This document shows, piece after piece, positions 1-8,917 of a stretch of DNA of 64,000 nt (positions are counted from its first letter, which is position 1; each line of letters begins with the position of its first letter). Origin of the DNA: JAAYTY01 sp964569245 (GTDB lineage Bacteria > Fermentibacterota > Fermentibacteria > Fermentibacterales > Fermentibacteraceae). Both the position numbers and the translations under genes were made by a program. The stretch spans positions 4,415 to 68,414 of the forward strand of contig CAZMTK010000012.1 of the NCBI GenBank assembly GCA_964569245.1, written 5' to 3'. The notes below the pieces were generated by a model, which saw only the letters and a list, made by a program, of their open reading frames with translations, was not told the origin of the DNA and made no database searches.

Positions 1-4
1 GACG

Positions 5-1108
5 ATGATGCTCTGTGCACTCGGGATTCTTCTCACGTGGAATGTCATCTTCCGCGGCAGGCCAGTGCCGGGGAGGCATCGGATCGGCGCCGAACCGCCA
101 CGGATTTCCGTGATCATTCCGGCGAGAAACGAGGAGAGGCGGATAGGCAGGCTCCTGGACTCGCTCGACAGGCAGACAGTGCGGCCGCACGAGGTGATCG
201 TGGTCGACGACCAGTCATCCGACTGCACGGCGGAGGCTGCACGCGAGAGGGGGGCTTCGGTCATCCCGGGCGGGCCCCTTCCGGAGGGCTGGCTCGGCAA
301 GCCCTGGGCTTCCTGGCGAGGAGCCTGCGCCAGCTCGGGGAATCTGCTGCTATTCCTGGATGCCGATACATGGCTCGAGCCCGGCGGCCTCGAGCGTCTG
401 GCCGCCATGCACGAAGGCTGCGGACTGCTGTCGGTTCAGCCATACCATGTGACGGAGAAAGTCTGGGAGCAGTTATCCGCGTTTCCCAACCTCGTTTCGC
501 TGGCCGCAGTGGGGGCATTCACCCCTCTCGGCGACGGTCTGCGCCCCGGAGGCGCATTCGGGCCGTGCTTGATGTGCGACAGGGGGGCTTACTTCCAGAC
601 CGGCGGCCACGGAGCAGTGAGAGCCGAGATCCTTGAAGACGTGCGGCTGGCAAGGCTCTTCATGCGAAACCGCCTTGCGGTCCGCTGCCGCATCGGGCGC
701 GGCATCGTCTGCTTCCGTATGTATCCCGGCGGTTTCAAGCAGCTCTTCGACGGCTGGACGAGGGGCGTGGCCTTCGGGGCGTTCTCAGTGAACCCCTTGT
801 TCTCGCTTCTGACGGCGGCCTGGATTACAGGATGCTTCAGCGCCTTCTTCGGGCTGGTCCAGGCTCTTTCCCAGCCTGTGAACGCCGCAAGCGACCTGGC
901 GGGCGTAGCCGCCTACTGCTCCTGCGCGTTGGCGCTGAGATACATGCTGAACGGGGCGGGACGGTTCAGATGGTGGGTTCCACCGCTGTACCCCCTTCCG
1001 CTGTTCTTCTTCGGCGCGGTAACGGCATGCTCGCTGGTGCGGGCTTACGTGATCCGCAGGGTTTCGTGGAAGGGGCGAGAGATTCGCACGAGAGTCCGAG
1101 GGAGGTAG
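5..1108 (+). CDS. Family 2 glycosyltransferase, CrtQ-like
   Basis: This 367-residue protein is a membrane-anchored GT-A glycosyltransferase. It has a short N-terminal hydrophobic stretch, the GT2 opening ISVIIPARNEE near residue 35, VVDDQSSD near 65, and the metal/nucleotide-sugar motif LDADTW near 118. The C-terminal quarter holds three or so hydrophobic segments. The layout matches 4,4'-diaponeurosporenoate glycosyltransferase (CrtQ), which glucosylates a carotenoid carboxylate on the membrane. The next gene, three bases downstream, looks like the matching acyltransferase, which supports the assignment. The gene touches the window edge, so the true start may lie upstream of the ATG used here. 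A generic GT2 acting on another lipid is the alternative. Confidence 0.75.
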   Translation: MMLCALGILLTWNVIFRGRPVPGRHRIGAEPPRISVIIPARNEERRIGRLLDSLDRQTVRPHEVIVVDDQSSDCTAEAARERGASVIPGGPLPEGWLGKPWASWRGACASSGNLLLFLDADTWLEPGGLERLAAMHEGCGLLSVQPYHVTEKVWEQLSAFPNLVSLAAVGAFTPLGDGLRPGGAFGPCLMCDRGAYFQTGGHGAVRAEILEDVRLARLFMRNRLAVRCRIGRGIVCFRMYPGGFKQLFDGWTRGVAFGAFSVNPLFSLLTAAWITGCFSAFFGLVQALSQPVNAASDLAGVAAYCSCALALRYMLNGAGRFRWWVPPLYPLPLFFFGAVTACSLVRAYVIRRVSWKGREIRTRVRGR

Positions 1109-1111
1109 GCG

Positions 1112-1624
1112 ATGCAGGCGGCTGGACTGCCCGCGGGCTGGACTGTCCTTCTGGACAGCGCAGTCTGGGCCGCGATACAGACATCGCTAGCCTTCCTGTG
1201 CTCCCGGCTGCCGGCTTCGGCCCTGGACCCAGGGAGCTGGCTGTTTCGGACGCGAAGCTGGGAAAGGGAAGGAGCCCTCTACGAGAGGCTGTTCCGTGTC
1301 AGGAGATGGAAATCGTCGCTGCCTTCGGGAGGGCCGGCATTCGGCGGATTCTCGATGAAGAGATTCGAGTCCCGAGAGAGGGGCTACCTGCAGCGGTGGC
1401 TCAGGGAAACTTGCAGGGCCGAGCTGATGCACTGGCTTTCGTTCGTGTCCTCCGGGCTGTTCTTCCTGTGGAATCCGGCATGGCTAGGATCGGTGATCGT
1501 GCTCTGCTCCGCCGCGGCGAACATGCCCTGCATCGTTGCGCAGAGACATGTGAGGCCGCGCATCGCGACGATCCTCGGAGTGTCCGATCGTCCGAGCCGC
1601 CGGACGGCAGCCTTCCCCGGATGA
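1112..1624 (+). CDS. CrtO-like glycosyl carotenoid acyltransferase
   Basis: A 170-residue membrane protein starting three bases after the preceding glycosyltransferase. It has a hydrophobic N-terminus, a central LFRVRRWKSSLPSG stretch near residue 65 and a C-terminal pair of hydrophobic segments. The RRWKSSLP signature and the length of about 165 residues fit the glycosyl-4,4'-diaponeurosporenoate acyltransferase family (CrtO of the staphyloxanthin pathway), which esterifies the sugar with a fatty acid. The family call is from memory of the motif and from the gene pair. The carotenoid substrate itself is inferred, because no phytoene or diapophytoene synthase gene lies in the window. Confidence 0.65.
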   Translation: MQAAGLPAGWTVLLDSAVWAAIQTSLAFLCSRLPASALDPGSWLFRTRSWEREGALYERLFRVRRWKSSLPSGGPAFGGFSMKRFESRERGYLQRWLRETCRAELMHWLSFVSSGLFFLWNPAWLGSVIVLCSAAANMPCIVAQRHVRPRIATILGVSDRPSRRTAAFPG

Positions 1625-1989
1625 GGATGGCAGTCCTCAAGGCAATGCGGTCGAGATTTGCCATATGGCGCTGATCGTCAGCTCTGGGAAGACGCTTCTC
1701 GAACGGGCGGATCCGCTGAAACGTTCCGGGCCGGTTCCGGTCGCCGCCGGCAATCGCAGAGCCTTTCCCGCGCCCTGCTTCGACGACGACAGGGACTAGC
1801 AGCCGGAACGGACATGAGGCGATGCCGCGGCTGCCGGAGACGCAGCCTCTCCAACCCCTGAAGGCGCAATCGGCAGTCTCCCCGGCCCTGTCATGCGACA
1901 CTTGACTCGGAGTTGCGCATCGCAAAGACTTGGACGGGCGTGAGCTCCGTGGCTGAAGCGCTGCGGGGACGCACGAGAGGAGGGGAAAG
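1625..1989. other. Intergenic stretch without a recognisable gene
   Basis: No reading frame in these 365 bases has both a ribosome-binding site and recognisable protein character. Short frames on both strands are rich in Arg, Ser and Pro and look like non-coding GC-rich DNA. The last 20 bases contain a GAGAGGAGGGGAAAG-type ribosome-binding site for the next gene. No hairpin with a T-tract was seen. Confidence 0.5.
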
Positions 1990-2184
1990 ATGCTGAGGTC
2001 CATCGGCGGGCTGATGTTCTTCTATGGCGTGGGCTCGATCGTGCTGTACTTCCTCCACTACGAGTTCACGATCATGTCCTGGATGAACCGGATGGAAGAA
2101 CCCGTCGCCTGGGCGATCAGGATAGGCCTGGCCGTGCTGGGCGCGGTGCTCTGGCTGGCAGGAAAGCCCAAGAAGCAGGGCTGA
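1990..2184 (+). CDS. Small membrane protein, unknown
   Basis: A 64-residue protein with two hydrophobic helices, about residues 6-24 and 42-58, separated by a short charged turn (WMNRMEEP) and ending in a basic tail (KPKKQG). It starts with ATG just after a strong GAGGAGGGG site at about 1976-1986, which makes translation credible. I do not recognise the family. The loci on either side are also small membrane or unknown proteins, so no function is suggested. Confidence 0.6.
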   Translation: MLRSIGGLMFFYGVGSIVLYFLHYEFTIMSWMNRMEEPVAWAIRIGLAVLGAVLWLAGKPKKQG

Positions 2185-2363
2185 AGGACAGCCAGGCAGG
2201 GGTGCGCATGGAGGCCGGCACGGCCTTCTAGACAAGGGTCGGCGTGCGGTCTGCGCTCCGAAACGACTGGAATGGGATGAACATGGGCGCTGATGACAAC
2301 TCCGGATTCCGCTGCACCGGAGCCAGACATCCGGCTTGTCCGCATTCCGACGGGAAGGCCCGG

Positions 2364-2840
2364 ATGACCGAGTCGCTGAAAACCGGTCTGAACTTCGGAA
2401 CGACCTCCGCGGCCATCACGACCCTGGGTCTGATGGTAGGCCTGCACTCGGGCACGCACTCTAGGCTCGTCGTACTCGGAGGCATACTCACGATAGCCAT
2501 AGCGGACGCCTTCTCCGACGCTCTGGGCATCCACGTATCCGAGGAGGCCGAGAACGTACACACCGTGAGGCAGGTCTGGGCCGCCACGGCAATGACCTTC
2601 GTCGCCAAGTTCCTCTTTTCGCTGACCTTCGCCGTTCCGGTGCTCCTCCTCCCGCTCTCGACCGCGGTCTTGGCCAGCCTGGCCTGGGGCATAGCCATCA
2701 TCTCTGTTCTCAGCTACTACCTGGCGAGAGCGCAGGACGAGGCCCCGTGGAAGATAGTGGGCGAGCACATCCTGATAACCCTCGTAGTCATAGGGATCAC
2801 GCACCTGGTCGGCGACTGGATAGGCGGCCTCGGAGGGTGA
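2364..2840 (+). CDS. VIT/CCC1-like membrane protein
   Basis: The 158-residue protein has about five hydrophobic segments. Its N-terminus (NFGTTSAAITTLGLMVGL) and the following AIADAFSDALGIHVSEEAE segment resemble the VIT1/CCC1 family of iron/manganese transporters, where an acidic, Asp/Glu-bearing helix lines the ion path. It is shorter than full family members and lacks the cytoplasmic metal-binding domain seen in some. I chose the ATG at 2364, where similarity begins. In-frame ATGs at 2277 and 2283 would add a non-hydrophobic, cysteine-containing leader with no family resemblance. Transport of a divalent cation is an inference. Confidence 0.55.
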   Translation: MTESLKTGLNFGTTSAAITTLGLMVGLHSGTHSRLVVLGGILTIAIADAFSDALGIHVSEEAENVHTVRQVWAATAMTFVAKFLFSLTFAVPVLLLPLSTAVLASLAWGIAIISVLSYYLARAQDEAPWKIVGEHILITLVVIGITHLVGDWIGGLGG

Positions 2841-2880
2841 CGAGCACCGTGCGCCTCGAAGCCGAGACCGAGGGGACGGC

Positions 2881-3393
2881 GTGCGGCCGGCGCCCCTGAA
2901 GGTCGTGGTGAACGACCTGATGCAGAAGGGATACGAATACTGGCTGACGGAGCCCGAAGGGCGGAACTTCCATGCCGGCTTCGAGCCCGAGCTCACGCCG
3001 CCCGAGATGCTGGAGCTGGGGGTCTTCGGCGGGAAGTACATGACCGACTGCACGGATGAGTTTCCCGCCTCGTGGTTCGAGAAGGCGAAGCTCTGCCACG
3101 AGAGACACGATCCTTCACTGAACTTCTTCGGAGTGAACGCGTCCCAGCCGCTTTCGGTGTGGAGGGCGAAGGGATGGATACATCCCGACGACCCGCGGGG
3201 CTGGTTCCAGTGGTACTGCCGCTACTACATGGGAAGAAGGAGTCCTGACGACGAGCGGCAGATCGCCCGCTGGAAGGCTATGAGGCGGCATGTCGCCCAG
3301 ATACAGAAGCACTGCCGCCCGGGCGACATCTCGTGCCGGCCCAGGCAGCGCCAGGCCCTTCTCAACTGGGCCTACGACAGCAGGAGGCTGTGA
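2881..3393 (+). CDS. Conserved hypothetical protein
   Basis: A soluble 170-residue protein rich in Trp, Tyr, His and Cys, with segments such as GWFQWYCRYYMGRRSPDDERQ. It resembles short uncharacterised proteins found scattered in bacteria and fungi. No catalytic motif is recognised. The GTG start at 2881 follows a GAGGGGAC purine stretch at suitable distance. It stands between two membrane-protein genes with about 40 bases upstream and 127 bases downstream, so operon membership is uncertain. Confidence 0.6.
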   Translation: MRPAPLKVVVNDLMQKGYEYWLTEPEGRNFHAGFEPELTPPEMLELGVFGGKYMTDCTDEFPASWFEKAKLCHERHDPSLNFFGVNASQPLSVWRAKGWIHPDDPRGWFQWYCRYYMGRRSPDDERQIARWKAMRRHVAQIQKHCRPGDISCRPRQRQALLNWAYDSRRL

Positions 3394-3520
3394 CCGCTGC
3401 GCCAGGCATCGCCCCGCAGGCGGACGCCGCATCCGGACGCCCGGGCTGCGGCCGCGCCAGCCGGGAGGCGCTGTCCCGACCCTCGGGTACTGGTGCCGGA
3501 AGCTCAGAGAGGCTGACAGG

Positions 3521-3766
3521 ATGGATGTTGCGGCGCTGAAGCATTTCTTCATGTGGGGAGCGATACTGAACGGCGGGCTCTTCCTGCTGGGCTTCGCGGT
3601 GATGAGGCTGGCGGGCGACTGGTTGTACCGGATGAGGGGGGCGTGGTACTCGGTATCGAGGGAGACCTTCGACAGGGTGAACTACGCCGTGTTCGCCTTC
3701 TACAAGGTCTGCATCCTGCTGTTCTTCGTGGTGCCCTGGATCGCCCTGGAGATCGTTTCCGGCTGA
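3521..3766 (+). CDS. DUF6868-type small membrane protein
   Basis: The 81-residue protein begins MDVAALKHFFMWGAILNG and has two hydrophobic helices, about residues 8-27 and 56-77, with the loop MRGAWYSVSRETFDRVNY between them. This layout matches the small two-helix DUF6868 family of unknown function. The ATG at 3521 is preferred over a longer in-frame upstream extension, because the upstream part is Arg/Pro-rich and lacks family resemblance. Function is unknown. Confidence 0.65.
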   Translation: MDVAALKHFFMWGAILNGGLFLLGFAVMRLAGDWLYRMRGAWYSVSRETFDRVNYAVFAFYKVCILLFFVVPWIALEIVSG

Positions 3767-4197
3767 GCTGAACCGCCTGCAGTTCGATGGATGGAGTCGG
3801 GAATGGGCTTCCGCCTGAGGAAGCTGAACCACCGGGCCGCCCTGGCGATACTCCCGATCTGCACCCGGATACACCTTCTAGCGAGCAGTTTCTCTCTGCA
3901 TGCGAATCCCCGCAGCCAGCCCGGAGCTTCGACTGAGGTGAGTCGGCATTCCATTCCAGCGTGGCGAGAGGCTGCATGATCCCGACGAGACGGGATTCGC
4001 GACGTACTTCTTCGCCACGGGGCTCTTCCGCTCCGCCATGCTGCTCCTCTCCGGCGAGTTCATGAAGCGGTGCCTGGCGAAGCGCTGAGGAGCGGTCGGA
4101 CCAGAAAGGGCGGCGTCACCGCGAACAGCGAGATGGATGCGGAGACGGGCCGGATTCCTCTGCGGCAGTCCCAGCGAAGCCCCGCACCCGATACACG
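3767..4197. other. Gene-poor interval with a possible coding relic
   Basis: No intact gene is supported in these 431 bases. From 3942 to a TGA at 4086-4088 on the + strand one frame reads like the tail of a protein (DETGFATYFFATGLF, then SAMLLLSGEFMKRCLAKR). The frame has no plausible start or ribosome-binding site and is closed just upstream by a stop at 3939. It could be the 3' relic of a lost gene or chance. The remainder holds nothing recognisable. Confidence 0.3.
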
Positions 4198-5439
4198 CTA
4201 CTCCCGGGGGTCGGCCACCCTGCCCATGAACAGGATCGAGCCCGTGAGGTCGTCCGTGATCACGAACACGAACGGCCTGTCAACCCTCATCTCGAACGGA
4301 GGCTCGGGCGCGGCGCAGCCCAGCCCCATGACGACGGCAGTAGCTGCCGCAGCCTCAGTCCCGGCCTCGTCCACCTTCACGAAAGCCTTGTGTATCACGG
4401 CGCTGATGAAGAGGTCCCTGTCGCCGGTCATTCCGCTGAAGTCGGCTTCTGCTCCGAAGGCGTCGATCATGCCCATCCTCTTCAGCATGTCGGCCAGAGA
4501 AAAGGAGCTTGTGAACTCGAACCTCGGGAGGGACAGGGCAACATCCCCGTACGCGAGAGCGCCTCTGATCCTTTCGAGCGTCTCCATGTCGAGCGTCCGC
4601 TCGAACTCCTCCAGACCGCCGTCGGGAAGGAGGATCAGCATGCTGCTCGCCCAGTCCGAGTACGGGAGCTTGACGGCGGTGCATCCGCACGCCCTGCAGT
4701 GCGCCAGCCTCTCGGTCTGGTGCATCGTAGGAGTCCGGATAGCCTCGCCCTCGAGGGTCGTGAAGTCCTCGTCTCTCGTGAAGGCCTCCTCGAACTGGAA
4801 GCCCCAGGAACCCTTGAAATAGACGGCGTTGGTCAGCACGAACCGGGTTATCGAGTCGATGATGCCCGGCGGAATGAGGTCGGGTATCCTGTCCCGTGTC
4901 CTCTCCGCGACCCAGTCGTTGATGGCGATCCTGGACCCCTCCTGGTCTCCGGCGAAGTCCAGGTTCTCGGCCCTGGCTCCGTAGAGCGACTCGACCAGGT
5001 CCACATACTCGCTGCGCAGGCCGAAGGTCCGCTCGATCCAGACAGCGTTCGCGATCTCCAGCGTCAGGGGTGCAGACTCGTTCTGGACCATCCCGGCCCT
5101 GTACTCGGGCCCCAGCCGCTCCAGAAGCGCCGCGAAGGTCAGGTGCAGCCTTTCCGCAGGCAGCGTGAACCTTAGCGCTTCCGCCATCTGCCCCGCGGTC
5201 GAGCCCTCCGCGCCTGCGTATGTCATCGCGAGTGCGGTGGAAATGCTGAACGGCGAGAAGAACAGGTTCCCCTCCGGCTGGTCGGCGGTGATCTCCGAAT
5301 AGAGCGCCAGCGCGAAATCGGTGTTGCCGGCCGCCAGCTCTGCCAGCTCGGCCTCCTCCACCGGCGCCGCCTGCATGGCGGGTCCGCATCCTGCGAGCAG
5401 CGAGATGATAATGGCAAAGGCAGGAATCATTCCGGTCAC
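4198..5439 (-). CDS. Serpin-family protease inhibitor, lipoprotein
   Basis: A 413-residue serpin with a lipoprotein signal: hydrophobic residues 4-16 and lipobox LLAGC with Cys18. The serpin core is visible as NLFFSPFSISTALAMTYAGA near residue 60, FVLTNAVYFKGSW near 205, and the C-terminal DRPFVFVITDDLTGSILFMGRV. The reactive-centre loop hinge (GTEAAAATAVV, residues 360-370) has the small residues typical of inhibitory serpins, so a suicide inhibitor of serine or cysteine proteases at the cell surface or periplasm is likely. The loop gives P1 near Leu/Gly-Cys by counting, which does not define the target. It is divergent to the GNAT gene, with about 97 bases between. Confidence 0.92.
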   Translation of the reverse strand: MTGMIPAFAIIISLLAGCGPAMQAAPVEEAELAELAAGNTDFALALYSEITADQPEGNLFFSPFSISTALAMTYAGAEGSTAGQMAEALRFTLPAERLHLTFAALLERLGPEYRAGMVQNESAPLTLEIANAVWIERTFGLRSEYVDLVESLYGARAENLDFAGDQEGSRIAINDWVAERTRDRIPDLIPPGIIDSITRFVLTNAVYFKGSWGFQFEEAFTRDEDFTTLEGEAIRTPTMHQTERLAHCRACGCTAVKLPYSDWASSMLILLPDGGLEEFERTLDMETLERIRGALAYGDVALSLPRFEFTSSFSLADMLKRMGMIDAFGAEADFSGMTGDRDLFISAVIHKAFVKVDEAGTEAAAATAVVMGLGCAAPEPPFEMRVDRPFVFVITDDLTGSILFMGRVADPRE

Positions 5440-5536
5440 TCCCTCCGGTGCTCTCCTTTGGTGGCGTGTCGGCTCGCGAGCCCTCGCATACAGATATTAC
5501 ATGTTCGTGCCGGACGGTATTCCCCGGGGAGGGAGC

Positions 5537-5983
5537 ATGCTCGAGTTCAGGGAGGTCGGTGCAGGCGACATTCCGTCGCTCTTCGAGGTGAGAACAGGCA
5601 CCCGGGAGAACCGCTATTCTGCAGAAGAGCTGGAGAGGCTCGGAATCACGCCATGTTCGGTGGAGCGCAAGCTCGGGACGACGCACAGGGGCTGGCTCTG
5701 CGAGGACGGAGGGAAGGCGGTCGGGTTCGCCATGGGCGACGGAAGCACCGGCGAGATGTGGGTGATAGCCGTGCTGCCGTCTCACGAGGGCATGGGAGTC
5801 GGCTCGCGCCTGCTTCGGCTGGTGGAGGAATGGCTGGCATCCCGGGGATGGCGGCAGGCATGGCTCACCACCGACGAGGACACGAGCCTCAGAGCGTACG
5901 GGTTCTACCTCTGCGAGGGCTGGCGGGACCTCGAGGTGCGCGGAGGGCTGAGGTACATGGTGAAGGATCTCGATGAACTCTGA
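5537..5983 (+). CDS. GNAT-family N-acetyltransferase
   Basis: A 148-residue single-domain GNAT protein. The acetyl-CoA-binding motif appears as VLPSHEGMGVGSRLLRL near residue 80, followed by the typical YGFYLCEGWRDLE near the end. The ATG at 5537 has GGGGAGGGAG directly upstream; an in-frame extension upstream would run through the promoter region of the divergent serpin gene. Its 3' end overlaps the aldehyde oxidoreductase gene by 11 bases, so they are probably co-transcribed. The acetyl acceptor cannot be told from sequence. Confidence 0.85.
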   Translation: MLEFREVGAGDIPSLFEVRTGTRENRYSAEELERLGITPCSVERKLGTTHRGWLCEDGGKAVGFAMGDGSTGEMWVIAVLPSHEGMGVGSRLLRLVEEWLASRGWRQAWLTTDEDTSLRAYGFYLCEGWRDLEVRGGLRYMVKDLDEL

Positions 5984-7733
5984 TGCTGCGTTCCTGCACG
6001 TGGATCTCTCCACCTGCTCCGTCGAGCGGAGGCGCCTGGATGAGTCACTCCTCTCACGGTGGATCGGCGGCAGGGGGCTGGCCGGCTGCTTCCTGAGACC
6101 CAGATGCGGCGAGTCGTGGGACTCGCCCGACATGCCGCTCGTCCTCATGAAGGGGCCTCTGGCAGGGACTCCGGCGCCCGCCTCGGGGAGGATGTGCTTC
6201 ATGTCCCGCTCCCCTCTCACGGGAACCGTGGGAGACTGCTCGGTGGGCGGCGCGATGGCCTTCCAGCTCGGCAGGGCGGGCTGGGCTGGGATCGTCTTCA
6301 CCGGCAGGAGCTCGCGGCCCTGCGGTCTGGAGGTGCGTGACGGCAGGGCTGAGCTCGTTGACGCGAGCGGCCTCCTGGGAAGGGACGTGAACGAGATCAG
6401 GTCCCTGCTCTCGGACCGGGGGTCGGTCGCTCTCACGGGGCCCGCAGCGGACAACGGCGTGCTCTTCGCCAGCGTGATGGTGGACGGCGCGCACGCCGCA
6501 GGGCGGAACGGCCTCGGCCTGTCGTTCGCCGCGAAGAACCTGAAGTACGTCTCCGTAGTCGGATCCGGAACCGTACCGGTGAGCGATCCAGCCAGGCTGG
6601 AGAGGGCGTGCGAGCAGATCTACAGGCTGATGGCCTCCAGCCCGGTCATCATGGGCGGGTTCGGGCTCAGGAACATGGGCACCGGAGCGCTCTACGACCT
6701 GATGCACGCGAGGGGCATGATGCCCACCGCCAACTTCAGGAGAACGAGGTTCGACCCCGCTCCGGGGATGAACGCTCCTGCCCTGAGGCGGCTGTTCGGC
6801 GCGCGACGCGCCGGCTGCGCCGGGTGCCGAATCCTCTGCAAGAAGATCGGCTCTGACGGCGTTCACATCCCGGAGTTCGAGACCATGTCGCACTTCAGCG
6901 CCCTCCTGGAGAACGACCATCTGCCCACGGTAGTCGAAGCCAACGACATCTGCAACAGGATGGGCATGGACACCATCTCGGCCGGAGCCACTCTCGCCTG
7001 CCACGCAGAGGTCACGGGCAGGAGGCTGCCGCCCGGCGAGATACTCTCGCTCCTCTCCGACATCGCGCTGGGGAGGATGCCTGCGCTCGCCATGGGCTCG
7101 AGGAGATACGCCGAGGCTGAGGGGATTCCCCGGACCTCAATGTCCGTGAAGAGTCTGGAGCTGCCCGCCTATGATCCGAGGGGAGCATACGGGATGGCCC
7201 TGGCATATGCGGTATCGACGCGCGGCGGCTGCCATCTGAGAGCCTATCCGATAAGCCACGAGATACTGAGGAAGCCGGTGGTGACGGACAGGATGTCGTT
7301 CTCGGGGAAGGCAAGGATCATAAAGATAGCCGAGGATGCCAATGCCGCCATCGATTCCATCGGCGCCTGCAAGTTCTGCTTCTTCGGGGCCTCGCTCGAG
7401 GAGTATGCCGAAGCCGTATCCGCCGTGACGGGAGTGGAGACGAGCGCTCACGACCTCCTGCGTTCCGGCGAGAGGATCTATGCCCGCGAGAGGCAGATGA
7501 ACACCGAGTTCGGCTTCGGCAGGGAGGACGACGACCTCCCTGCGAGGTTCTTCGAGGAGGCCGGGACGTCCACGGACTGGATGGAGACCCCGCCTCTACC
7601 CCGGAGCGGGTTCCTCGACGCACTCGACAGGTACTACCGGATACGCGGGCTGGACGGGGAGGGCCGCCTGCTTCCCGGGAAGGCGGCCGAGCTGGGTCTC
7701 GAGGGAGACTCCAGGGCGGGGGATCCCCTGTGA
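5973..7733 (+). CDS. Aldehyde:ferredoxin oxidoreductase family protein
   Basis: At 586 residues this matches tungsten/molybdenum pterin enzymes of the AOR family that oxidise aldehydes with ferredoxin as acceptor. The N-terminal domain carries WIGGRGLAG and PLAGTPAPASGR near residues 30 and 70. The [4Fe-4S] ligands are visible as Cys282, Cys285 and Cys289 in CAGCRILC, with the distal Cys466 in DSIGACKFC. Residues around GRNGLGLSFAAKNLK match the pterin-binding region. It overlaps the class II aldolase-like gene by four bases (GTGA). No separate ferredoxin or tungstate transporter gene is nearby. The aldehyde substrate is unknown. Confidence 0.88.
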   Translation: MNSDAAFLHVDLSTCSVERRRLDESLLSRWIGGRGLAGCFLRPRCGESWDSPDMPLVLMKGPLAGTPAPASGRMCFMSRSPLTGTVGDCSVGGAMAFQLGRAGWAGIVFTGRSSRPCGLEVRDGRAELVDASGLLGRDVNEIRSLLSDRGSVALTGPAADNGVLFASVMVDGAHAAGRNGLGLSFAAKNLKYVSVVGSGTVPVSDPARLERACEQIYRLMASSPVIMGGFGLRNMGTGALYDLMHARGMMPTANFRRTRFDPAPGMNAPALRRLFGARRAGCAGCRILCKKIGSDGVHIPEFETMSHFSALLENDHLPTVVEANDICNRMGMDTISAGATLACHAEVTGRRLPPGEILSLLSDIALGRMPALAMGSRRYAEAEGIPRTSMSVKSLELPAYDPRGAYGMALAYAVSTRGGCHLRAYPISHEILRKPVVTDRMSFSGKARIIKIAEDANAAIDSIGACKFCFFGASLEEYAEAVSAVTGVETSAHDLLRSGERIYARERQMNTEFGFGREDDDLPARFFEEAGTSTDWMETPPLPRSGFLDALDRYYRIRGLDGEGRLLPGKAAELGLEGDSRAGDPL

Positions 7734-8917
7734 AGGATCTCCTTGGGAAGTATGCGGACAAGCTCGGAGCCGCCGGCATGGCCGATCCCTCGCTGGTGGT
7801 GATGGCGGGTCTGGACGACGAGGTCTTCTGGAACAGGCCCGATCCATCGGCGGCTGTGCTGGAGGAGGTGCTCTCGGGGCTGGACGTCAATTCCATCCTC
7901 TTCGCGAGGCCTGCCGAGCCCTACTGGACGATGATCTCCCTTCTGGCCGAGGAGGCCGGCGGCGCGATAGCCCCGACCGATTGCGAGACCAGGACCTTCC
8001 TCCACGACATTCCTGTGTCTCCCGACTTCGAGGCCGGCCCTTTGCTGAGCCGCTTGAAGCGCAGGAAGAGCGTCGTCGTCCCCGGAAGGGGAGTGGTCGC
8101 CTGGGGCACCGTGAGCCCGGAGCAGGCGTTCATATTCTTCAGCTCGGTATGCTTCGCCTGCTTCGTGAAGTTCTGCACGGATTATCTCGAGAGGGCCAGG
8201 AGGGGTGCTCTGACCTCCCGCTGGAGGGAGGCCATGCGGCTGGCGAGAGACCTTCTCGACCCTCTTCCCTCGGCCGCTCCGCCGCTCGCCTCGGGGCCTC
8301 TATCCTCCGAAGCCGCTGTACGTGCCGCGATGGCCGAGGCCGGGATGGCGACCGTAAGGCTCAGGCTCGTGGATTCCTTCTTCGGCAACATATCGTTCAG
8401 GCTGGGAGGGGTTCTCTACATCAGCCAGACGACGTCTTCCATGGACGAGCTGGCCCGGGCGGTGGACGCCTGCCCTCTCGACGGCTCGGCATGCACCAGC
8501 ATCACGGCTTCCAGCGAGTACACGGCCCACGTCGAGACCATAGCCGCCACCGGCGCCGACGGCGTGCTCCACGGGCATCCGAAGTTCTCCGTGATAATGT
8601 CCATGGACTGCCTGGAGCCCGGCTGCCCGGACAGGGGAGCGTGCCATGTCAGGTGCGGGAGGTCGCGCACTGCCGGAGGCGTTCCGGTCGTCCCCGGAGA
8701 GGTGGGAACCGGCCCGACCGGGCTGTGCAACACGCTGCCGTCAGCCTTCGGAGAAGGCCGGGGAGTGATCGTCTACGGGCACGGGCTGTTCACCCTTGCC
8801 CGCGGGGATTTCAACTGTGCCCTGCAGGACATGCTGGACATCGAGAGAAGATGCAGGCGCGAGTTCCTGGAAGCGGTGGATTCCGCCGGGAGCTCCAAAT
8901 CGGACGAGGGGATATGA
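7730..8917 (+). CDS. Class II aldolase/adducin-like protein, duplicated
   Basis: This 395-residue protein has two aldolase-like halves. The C-terminal half (about 195-385) has the class II aldolase metal motif HGHPKF near residue 284 and the third histidine in YGHGLFTLA near 346, so it may bind a divalent metal and act on a phosphorylated or hydroxy-carbonyl substrate. The N-terminal half (VVVPGRGVVAWG near 115) has the same fold signature without the histidine pair and looks degenerate. Its C-terminal half also has a Cys-rich insert (CLEPGCPDRGACHVRC). It starts at GTG overlapping the AOR stop, which suggests a joint pathway where this protein makes or uses the aldehyde. The substrate is inferred only. 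Confidence 0.75.
   Translation: MKDLLGKYADKLGAAGMADPSLVVMAGLDDEVFWNRPDPSAAVLEEVLSGLDVNSILFARPAEPYWTMISLLAEEAGGAIAPTDCETRTFLHDIPVSPDFEAGPLLSRLKRRKSVVVPGRGVVAWGTVSPEQAFIFFSSVCFACFVKFCTDYLERARRGALTSRWREAMRLARDLLDPLPSAAPPLASGPLSSEAAVRAAMAEAGMATVRLRLVDSFFGNISFRLGGVLYISQTTSSMDELARAVDACPLDGSACTSITASSEYTAHVETIAATGADGVLHGHPKFSVIMSMDCLEPGCPDRGACHVRCGRSRTAGGVPVVPGEVGTGPTGLCNTLPSAFGEGRGVIVYGHGLFTLARGDFNCALQDMLDIERRCRREFLEAVDSAGSSKSDEGI

Noticed and set aside
1625..1989. Small open frames between the CrtO-like gene and the next membrane-protein gene.
   Set aside because: All are Arg/Ser-rich, lack ribosome-binding sites and show no recognisable sequence.
3290..3520. In-frame N-terminal extension of the DUF6868-type gene.
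   Set aside because: The extension is Arg/Pro-rich, overlaps the preceding gene and lacks family similarity; ATG 3521 fits the family start.
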